A stretch of DNA of 64,000 nt from Paraescarpia echinospica (lineage: Eukaryota > Annelida > Polychaeta > Sabellida > Siboglinidae). The translations under genes and the position numbers were made by a program. Below the pieces are notes generated by a model. It saw nothing but the letters and a program-made list of their open reading frames with translations. It did no database searches and was not told the origin of the DNA. Where the stretch lies: assembly GCA_020002185.1 (NCBI GenBank), contig CM034543.1, positions 12,112,453-12,176,452 of the forward strand, in the 5' to 3' direction. The first letter of the stretch is position 1. Each line of letters starts with the position of its first letter. Shown here in pieces: positions 54,373 through 64,000 of this stretch.

Positions 54373-54378
54373 GTTGTT
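54373..54378. repeat. Target-site duplication half, GTTGTT
   Basis: Six bases right of Polinton B. The partner is AACAAC at 39056-39061, its reverse complement, at the right edge of A. Confidence 0.8.
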
Positions 54379-54526
54379 GTCATCGGCTATTTGTTTGTGA
54401 AGTGTTTTGTTATGCCAGTGCCAAAGTTACTTTCAGGCCAACATGTTGATTTTTTTTCATAACTGTATTTATTCATTGCAAGACATACTTTAAGTTAAAA
54501 GAAACTTAACCAATTAATAAATATTA

Positions 54527-56174
54527 GTACCCGCTGAAATACCGCTGTACCAGTCTGTCTCGTGTCGCTCTGCCTATTACTGTGGGAGCACCTCCGTTGT
54601 CATTATTGTTGTCTCCGTCGTTCTGGTCATCATCAGGCTGTTCGGGAACCGGTACCCTCAGGCTGACGGCGATGTTGTGTAGCACAATGCAGCACATGGT
54701 AATCTGGCATGCCTTTGCTGGCTCGTACATAAGAGAAACTGTAAATTGACACACATTGCTCAATAATAGCCAGTTTCGAGTCAGTGACAAAATAAGTTTA
54801 TTACAATAAATATATTAGTCAATTTCTCTAGCAACATTAAACAAGTTTAAAGATCGTAGCACCTTCAAATATACAATACAATAGTTCTGCGTTTGGACTA
54901 GTGGGAAGTATTCTAATAATAATAATAATGCATTTTTAAAGCTCCTGTCCCCCAAGTATTCTGAGCTCAGAGACGCAACATGCAATAATCGTTAGCCATA
55001 ATCATGAACGGGGGCAGGCAATAATGATCTATGTATTTACGTGCATGTACAAGGGTATACTATACTGATTTCTTTCACCTCGTCTTGTTTTCATACATTA
55101 CACTCGTAATACATTACAGCCGATGTCCATATGGTTTGAGATGCTACACTCGTTTTTGCATAAACCCGCTGAGACAAAAATTAATAGTTCAGTTTGACCA
55201 GACCAAGCATACGGGTTGGAAATTCTTTTGGATGGGCGTCAGGGGAGTGCAGTTAGATATATCACTGGGTGGGTGTAGTTGGATTTGTTTATGAAGGTGG
55301 AGTAGTTGTATATATAACGTGCACCTCCTCATAACTATACCATGCTACGTATTTGTAGTTATAACAAAAATATAGGCCTAGTGGTCATGTGGTGTTGACC
55401 CCCCACCATATCTGCAGCGACACCCCTACGGACTCCAACACGGGAGAGCGGTAACGACGTCGACGGAAGCGGGGAGAAGTCGTGTTGCTAATGTGCCTTC
55501 CAGTGGCCGGGGTACTGTCTCGAACATTTCGAACACGGGACACTCCCTCATAATTCGTGCGTCGTGCACTGATCCCTGCCACCTCACACCACTGTTCATG
55601 ATCATTGCGTCAGCATCACAAATCAGTTGCACATTTATGGTATGGTCGTTTTTTTGATTAACATATTCATGTTCGTTGACCGACGGTGTTGCGATTTTAA
55701 TACGTGTACAGTCGACGCAGTCGATCACTTTCAGTTTGGAATTGTGTGAAATTAGACTTTCATAGCTTCGGTCTCTCCTACGACTACTTCGTGGAAGCGG
55801 AACTAACGCGGCAGTAGCCTGGCGAACACAGCAGCAACTCGCTGAACAAATCTTCTTACGGTAGCCTTACTAACGCCAAACAGATCGCCGACAACCGCTT
55901 GAAAACACCCACAGGCAAAGAATCGCAAAGCTATTGGTATTTTTAGTGTTGTTGTTAACGAACCCTTCCGAGAAACTACCGCGATGTCGTCACCGATTAA
56001 ATCGACTAAATGCATGATGTTATGCTGACGAAAACGATACCTGTCGAACATCTCGACGTCATCGTACAAATCAAACGGTATCCCGAAACTCGTTATTCTG
56101 GACGCAACACTCTTACTGCTCCGTTTAACCGATCCACTGGTCGTAGAGCAGCCATTTTTTACTTTTAAGAACAA
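54527..56174 (-). pseudogene. HARBI1-type Harbinger transposase, broken
   Basis: Minus-strand pieces in order. 56174-55803 has a helix-turn-helix region ('KIPIALRFFACGCFQAVVG', 'FGVSKATVRRFVQRVAAVF'). 55728-55426 holds the first catalytic Asp ('MIDCVDCTRIKIATPS') and 'SVHDARIMRECPVF'. 54790-54527 is the C-terminal 'TMCCIVLHNIAVSLRVPVP' part. The 'GDxGY' box region near 55400-55500 is frameshifted, and 54800-55380 is AT-rich filler or intron with (AAT)n. The enzyme cuts and joins Harbinger ends; this copy is dead. Confidence 0.8.
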
Positions 56175-56262
56175 CTTAAGGTGTCGTAGAATAAGTACGG
56201 TTTACTAAGTATTGCGAGTAATCGTTCTTAGCGGCTAAGTACGCTTCAAGAAACCGGCCACA

Positions 56263-56846
56263 GGTGTTGTTGCTCTAGCTACAATTTATGCCACCTTGGC
56301 AAGTTTAGGCGGTGCTGAGTGTCAGGTTTCGTGGTTAGTGCACATATCATTCGCCTGTCATAATAGTGATCTGCTCGTTAGTTATGAGCACATTCATCGT
56401 TGTGTTATCAATACCTTTTTGTCCAGTATTAAGAATGTGCATATTAGCTACCGTTGACTGATGCATATCGTTCATGAAGGGAATATTTGTTACATGGATC
56501 TAGCATGAAGTAGTTTGCTACCAACAGTTGGGTCTGAGAGAATGGCTATTGTGGCCTTGGGTGGGGGGACACTATTCACAAGAAACAGTGCCTGTGGCTG
56601 TTGGCCCCTCACCTTTGATGCAGGTAAACAACAATATGTTTAATGCTGGCTTTAATTTATATGTTGTTATTATAATACATATATCCAGTTATATGATTTC
56701 TGGTTACCATGTGGTAATCCGGCAATAATATTTGCCCATATACGAACTTTTCAACTGTTGTCTTGTGTTGGTATTGTTGCATCAAACAAGCTGCAGCCAC
56801 ACATAGGTACACAGTTAACTCGCTCTCTAGCATGATACATCAATAC

Positions 56847-56903
<57 letters not shown>

Positions 56904-57480
56904 AGGATTGCATTAACGAGGTGGGATTGCAATGCACATCCATGCACCTAAGCAATATTGCAAAACAAGAGTGCACTTACACACAGTCACCCAAATACAC
57001 ACACACGCACGCATACACGCATGCACGCACGCTGTCCAAATACATACAAACACAGTGCGCGCACACGCTGTACTGCGAAGACTTCGTCACGTCACATGCT
57101 TTTAGTTATCGATGTTTCATATTAGTTGGAGAATTTTACAAAAAACAACCACAGACGCCAGTGCAATTACAGCAATATATACTCGGTTGCGTGACAATAC
57201 TGCGTTCGTCATTACGCAACATGGTATCCAACTGAGTATAATTGTTACTGATCGACGGTGTCATCTACAAGGGAAGTACGATGGTGATTCCCTACACACG
57301 AGAAAACTCTTACTTTAGTCGAGTTGCCATTTTTGGGATCTGGAAATGGTTGGTAGTGTAAGATTTTTTTGCTGAATCTTGTAGGTTATGGGTCCCTCAG
57401 CTCAAATCAGCGGGATGACAACGCGCCATCCATGGGCAATTTGTGGGAGCCAGGCAAATCCAAGATGGCTACCGTGAACC
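56263..57480. other. Unassigned flank with TA/TG/CA simple repeats
   Basis: A TATA/GTAT run lies at 56845-56905 and CA-rich sequence at 56990-57070. No gene recognised. Confidence 0.4.
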
Positions 57481-57910
57481 TAGGTCGTATTAGAAAATGT
57501 GTTACATTTTTGCACTGGAGCATGCTAGGACTATGATTGTTGTGTCTATACACATGTTTTGGCATACGAGCAATGCAATGGAATCATTTCCAATGATGTC
57601 TGACTATATTCACATCACAACAATTCAAAATGGCCGCCATTTTAACCAACAATCGAGCATAACGTTTGATTGGTTTATGTTAGAGACATGATTTTGGTGT
57701 CCATCCTTATTTTTTGCCATATCAGGATTTAAATGGATCCATTTCCAATGATGCCCGACTATGAACACGTGACCAAAATTTAAAATGGTCGTCATTTTTA
57801 CCGAAAATAACCAAAATACACCATGACTTTTGATTGAATGATGCTAGAAACATTATTTTTTGGTGCATAATGAGTTCATTGGATTTTTTCCAATGATTTT
57901 GTTTTGATGT
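57440..57910. repeat. Degenerate about 165-bp tandem repeats
   Basis: Three or so units share 'aaaatggccgccattttaac'-type sequence, 'ccatttccaatgatg' and 'gattggtttatgttagagac'. Divergence is high. No coding potential. Confidence 0.6.
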
Positions 57911-60020
57911 GACATGACAATAAAGCTGTTGTTAAAATTAGGACTTTTGTAAGATAACACGTACTTACAGTTCTTCATTTGCAATGATCAGTCATCATGA
58001 ATAAGCTACGAGTATGCTAATAGCTATACATACTTACATGTATATGGCTATTTATGACAAGAATCATACAAAAGCTTTGCAAAATGGCATGCAGTAATCA
58101 CGAATGAATCTGTATTATACATGTACAACATTAAAATGTACAAAATTCAAAGTAAGAAGAACAAAAATATAACTTTGCTGAAACACAATTTGAAAGCATT
58201 TTTGTAATGACAGGTTTCATTTGGACATTGACAATGTGTATATCATTACTCAATTCAAAACCAACGGTATATGAAAGGGACGCTATTCACATTACATTCT
58301 CATAGAGAAGTTTTGTCCCGCCATTCTCTCTCATCCTCCTCTTCTATTTCCTCTGTACTGTCACCTTCTTACTCATTATCATATCTAGCGTCATTCTCAT
58401 GCTTATCCTGTTTGGTGACCGGGTTGAGGCACATGGCTTCATCAACACAGAAAAAATACGGTGTGCAGGACAATCCTGCAGAATGACAGCTACATGCATG
58501 ACTGCTGCAAGTTTCCCTACAGCTTTACACTGACAGTTGATGACGTCCATGAGGGCAGGGGGGCTGTTGGTCCTTTTGCGATGCATGGAGTTGGCACACC
58601 CCCTGCACCAGTGAAAACAACTACAACGTCGCAGCAGTTCATATATTATTTTAATTATTGATGTATACAATTGTGTAGGTGAGTAATGCTTCGCACAACA
58701 GTGTTTACGTCATCCGTGGACGAGTATGAAATACTGACAGTGACATATCTGAAACAAGTTGCATTATGTCTCTAGAGATGCGAAAGTCGAACCACAGGAT
58801 CAACCATGAAAACCGTATAAATGTTACAGAGTGCCACGGAATGGGAAAGGCAACGAAATTATCATATATATAGAGTAAGCAAGATCAACCAAACTTCCCA
58901 CTGTATAAGATCAAACATGCACCACATTAAAATAAATTACATAAAACATTAAAGTGTGATATTGTTCTGTTGGTCACGACCCCATGCAACGCGCGGCCAA
59001 TATCATGAGGAGACACGTAATGATACGTATACGTCCGTACAGTGTATGGCGGTACTGTCCACTGCAATTCGATTATGCGTTTTGAATAGATAATTTTGCA
59101 CCACTGCTTATCACCGGTGACTTTCAGCTCATAGCCTGATGGATATATGTAATGAAGCTTTGCTTTATGTTGATCATTAGTGGTAAACTATTTGATAACA
59201 ATGAGATGACATCACCGTGTGTACGAAATGCTAGCCCCACAACTAAGTTCACTTGAATACGAACGACACCGAGAGGGAGGTCCACGTTACATTCAATAGA
59301 ATCGTTTTCGAAAAGGACACCATCCTCCAAAACATACACATAATCCAAGAACGGTGAATACTTGACGGAGATTATTTATTGCTAGTTCTAGTGTAATTTG
59401 AATTCCTAACTGAAGTATGGCGAGAAGGTGAACATAACAAGGCAAACACAGTCGCTGGTCTAAAAGAAATGGTTGAATGTTTGACAAAACGATATACAAC
59501 AAAGGCATACAGACAAATTGTAATCAACGCAGAACGTTAAGTGTTGGTTAACAAAAAGGTTAGGACTGCCGGTGTGGTTTCACGCCTGTAAGAGATGATT
59601 GATTCCATACGGTGAAAACATAACCGTTCAACACACTCTAACATGCAATTTAGACATTCGAAATCAGCAATTACTTTCGACAAATCGGTGCTACCTTTAA
59701 CATTCTGTTCAGATTTACCTACGTCATACACTGCTGATATTGTCTTTTTCTAGAAAGTATGTAATTCCCATTAACGTACGCAATTATTTTCAGCAGTTCG
59801 GTGTTGAACATCTTTCGTGATCAGACTATTCGCTTTACATTTGGATTGAATTTTATGTGTAAGGTTGAAAGATACAACGCAATATAGTTCCTCATACGCC
59901 ATCACAATCAGCAACATAATAGCGGGGGTATTATTTTATAATATCGCTGTCGTTGTTCTGGAGAAAGTAATTGATCTCTACTCGATTTCAGTCTGAATAA
60001 ACACTGTTCCTTGGTATTAA
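57911..60020. other. Unassigned flank
   Basis: Short frames on both strands around 58271-58670 overlap each other and show no domain I recognise. Nothing else supported. Confidence 0.3.
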
Positions 60021-60021
60021 T

Positions 60022-60801
60022 GCAATATTCGATAGTTATCATCAACATTGAAATGTAGACATCATTCGAATGTTCCTGGAGAGTGTATAATGCATTAATG
60101 TATTAAACAAGTGATTCTCAACCGACGTGCCGTGGCATGCTGACGTGACGTGACAACATATCCAGTGTGCCGCGGAAGAAGAAGTAAAATACCACACATA
60201 TAGCGATAAATTGTCAAACAACCCGATAGTTCCGAAAACACGCCTGTCTGTTAGTAACTCATTTTCATCGACAGGAACACTGTTTCGTTCAAACGGTTTC
60301 TGCAGTAGTTTTAAATAAAAATTCCCTGATGAAAATATATGAGAATAGTTCTGACATGGCGAAGAAGCCACATACATACAATGTTAATAGCAAATGCAAT
60401 AAAATGCATAGAACTTCGCTGGTAGGCAGAAACTATAATTCTTCCGTCTTAGCCACCAGGAAATATAAAAGAGTACCTGCCAAGTGTGAACAATATTCAT
60501 TTATCCTGAAAACCTAGTGGCAAAAAGCCAAACGAATCAGCTGATATTTCGTTTGGATTTGTGTGAAATCACCCAATGCCTTTTTTATCAATAAGGCTGT
60601 TTTGTGCCTGTCAATGCAATATTCGATAGTTATCATCAACACTGAATTGTAGACATTATTCGAATGTCCTTGGGACGTGTATAACGCATTAATGTATTAA
60701 ACCAGTGATTCTCAACCGACGTGCCGTGGCATGCAGATGTAACGTGACAACATATCCAGTGTACCGCGGAAGTAGAAGAAAAATACCACACATATAGCTG
60801 C
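60022..60801. repeat. Pair of about 185-bp hAT-like repeats
   Basis: Two direct copies, about 60022-60207 and 60617-60801, share 'gcaatattcgatagttatca', 'gtgattctcaaccgacgtgc' and 'accacacatatag'. The 'cagtgattctcaacc' start resembles hAT (Charlie-type) ends, so these may be internally deleted hAT copies or a duplicated one. Confidence 0.55.
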
Positions 60802-61349
60802 TTCACAACTGATATATCAAAGCAAACACTGTAGCGGAGTACAAAAAGTCATACTTAAATAGTCAAATTACTGTGTTGACGAAGTTCTGAGCATGCGATT
60901 GCGGTCAATGGTAGTAATTGTTTTCATAAGTCGATGATGATATCCCAAAGCTCAGTCTTTGCGTCTGATCAGCAATTCTCCAAAACAAAAAATGTACAGC
61001 AATGGTCTCGTTTGCCAATCCAAAGACGTGGTACGTACCAATCATGTTTATGTTCATGTATGCGAGAGTATATTCGTATCAACCCACTTACTGCCGTTTC
61101 GAAACTTTGGCAATGTCGATCACCCAAATGGACCTGTGTATTTCGAAAGATATACTAAACCCGTTGGTCCCTTCTACCGGATTTATATTCCAGGCGAGGT
61201 CAAATATCCCACGTATAATTACTGGTAAACCTTTGTCGTGGACTCACAGAACCAATGCGCTCAATCTGCAATAACTCATTGGGGCGCTGCATTAGCTGAT
61301 GTCAAACCACTTGCTCTAATAATGGAGTTGGCGTCATCAGCGACTTGTC

Positions 61350-61490
61350 ACATTAGTATTGCTATTGTTGTTAGTATTGGTGTTATTGCTACTATTGTTG
61401 TTATTATTGCTGTTATTGCTACTAGTGTTGTTATTATTGCTGTTATTGCGACTATTGGTGTTATTATTAGTAGTTGTATAATTGAAGTAA
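61350..61490. repeat. Trinucleotide-like minisatellite (TTATTGCTG/GTTATTATT)
   Basis: Tandem units such as 'gttgttattattgctgttat'. The open frame across it (Ile/Val-rich) is a by-product. Confidence 0.75.
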
Positions 61491-61499
61491 TAAAAATGT

Positions 61500-62880
61500 A
61501 TTCAGAATGTCATGTTTTTCAATAAATGCATCCAGTCTGTTATTAAATAGTTTCTCTAACATTTTGGAAAATTGAAGTAAAAGTGATATTGGGCGATAGT
61601 TATTAAATACATTTTTTATTTGCTATTATATATAAATAGAGAAGTACATTTTCACGATTCTCATTTTACTTTGAAAATATCCCGTTTTCAAAGAAGCTGT
61701 TACATATATAAATAAGTGGGTTTACAATGTGATGTATAATACGTTTAATTATAGTTATATCAATATTTTCATATCCAGTAAAATTATTATTTTTACAATT
61801 TCTTTCCACATTAGTTATTTTGTTTTCGTCCACACTAGTTACATTTACTTGATTACCAGGTACTTTAATGCTATTTGTTAGAATTGTGCTTACATGTTCA
61901 ACGTAATCATTGAAGTAATTTACAATGTTTTTTGCACTTAAACTTATTGCTCGTACATTTGAAATGTTACTTGGTTATAAACAGTCTAAATGTGAATCTG
62001 AAAGTTGTTATTATTGTATACACACACATCGAATTGGAAGGGCTGAATACAAAATACACCAGCATGCGGCTGAGAAGAGGATGTGTCGCATACAACAAGC
62101 TGCACAACGACTGTTATCCTGTTTCATCTGCTTTGGCTGCTGCAGGGACTGTCACTCACGAATCGGACTGTACAGCCATTACAGCGGACACTGCCACATC
62201 TCCAGAAACTGACAACCGGGCGTATAAGCATCGTCTCTCGAGACTACGTTCTGCCTAATACTACTACTACTATTATCATTAATCAAGACCAATAACAGGT
62301 TATATAAAAAAATAATCATCTTCAAGAAATGTGTATAGTCTATTTACATAGATCCAAACGTAACTCTTTTTTCTTTTCAAAGGCAGGTGTAGGTTACTCA
62401 CCGGTGCAGAGTGGAAGTGCTGGTCTTTAGTGTCTCACTAGACTGCTACTGGGAACAATATTGTTAACAATACATATCTGACAAGACAAATCCACATCAC
62501 ACATGAAATAGTAGTCGGCCTCGTTTTGTATGCAAAGAATTTAACATATGTGGTTACTTGATATACCTATCCGCCACTTTGTCTGCGCTGTTCCTCATTG
62601 GTCGATTTGGGGCAATATATCTATGGACTAAAACACCTATCAAATGCAATACAGCACCCTTCATTTTGTGCTACAAATTGATTTTGTTGTCAAAATCTGC
62701 ACCCTCCTTCTCAACACCTTAACTGCACTTTCATTGCCCCCCGCTGCATCCTAAATTATTATGTCACGTAAATAATGGGGTGCAAATCTGCATCCTACAA
62801 TTGATTCACCCTATGTGTATCCCATATTATTATTCTTAGGAAATATACAGCTACTATAATATAATAACAAGAAACACAAC
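61500..62880. other. Unassigned AT-rich flank
   Basis: No domain, RNA gene or array recognised. Confidence 0.35.
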
Positions 62881-62883
62881 GTT

Positions 62884-63772
<889 letters not shown>

Positions 63773-63777
63773 ATACT

Positions 63778-64000
63778 ATTTGGCAACATAGCTGGAAAAT
63801 GTGGACGGAAAGTGTGTCTGTTAAGAAATAAAAAACACGTATGTGACGATGAGGATTATGTTGAAGATGATTTTTATGAAGATGATCAGGATGAAGTTGA
63901 CGACGAAAATGTAGACAATAGTGATTACGATGATGAAGACCAAAATGTTGAAAATGTAGATGACGATGAAGAAAAACATGATGACGTAACGAAGATTAAA
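63778..64000 (+). CDS. Partial acidic open frame at the window edge
   Basis: An uninterrupted frame begins in the microsatellite edge with 'GNIAGKCGRKVCLLRNKKHV' and becomes almost pure Asp/Glu ('DDEDYVEDDFYEDDQDE' and so on) up to the end of the window. No start Met or domain is visible. It could be an exon of a host gene with an acidic linker, a transposase N-terminus, or a GAT-repeat artefact. Confidence 0.3.

Noticed and set aside
58271..58670. Opposed short frames suggesting a host gene
   Set aside because: No domain, no splice pattern, frames overlap on both strands.

Overview
The window is animal (metazoan) nuclear DNA, most likely from a marine invertebrate. The background is AT-rich and full of long TG/CA microsatellites, minisatellites and decayed retroelements (L2/CR1-like and RTE-like LINEs, a DIRS-type tyrosine-recombinase element). 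There is a 1,000-N scaffold gap at 8001-9000. I found no convincing host protein gene. The species cannot be named from the sequence.

Layout: 1-20430 is repeat-dominated flank (antisense LINE endonuclease remnant, 40-bp minisatellite, LINE reverse transcriptase at 6056-7519, RTE tail near 12.3-13.0 kb, LINE tail at 17.9-18.8 kb, DIRS remnant at 18.8-20.4 kb). A Harbinger/PIF DNA transposon begins at about 20431 with a matching inverted terminus at about 56257. Its Myb/SANT-like gene lies at its left end and its broken HARBI1-type transposase lies at 54.5-56.2 kb. Between these halves sit two Polinton/Maverick (adintovirus-like) elements in opposite orientation: A (21493-39055, about 17.6 kb) and B (39352-54372, about 15.0 kb), separated by 296 bp. 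From 56263 to the end there are simple repeats, short duplications (one hAT-like) and an acidic open frame cut by the window edge.

Each Polinton has an early half and a late half. The early half holds a probably spliced acidic protein, a small membrane protein, three 263-bp repeats acting as a divergent control region, an RPA-like single-strand DNA-binding protein, a cysteine-containing protein of unknown role with probable upstream exons, and a protein-primed family B DNA polymerase with zinc fingers and an OTU-like region. The late half is on the other strand: adenovirus-type protease, double jelly-roll major capsid protein, a small duplicated capsid-derived frame, a basic pVI/pX-like protein, a penton-type minor capsid protein, a two-helix membrane protein, a DDE integrase with chromodomain, two Polinton-conserved proteins, an A32/FtsK-type packaging ATPase and a NADAR-domain protein. 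A tRNA-like Pol III unit lies between the NADAR gene and the nearby terminus. Together this is a replicate, package, mature and integrate programme, but both copies carry inactivating lesions in different genes.

The main structural result is that target-site duplications and terminal-repeat subtypes do not match within each element. They match perfectly if the 296-bp spacer, with the adjoining inner ends, is inverted. This points to recombination between two independently inserted Polintons, or to an assembly flip of the spacer.
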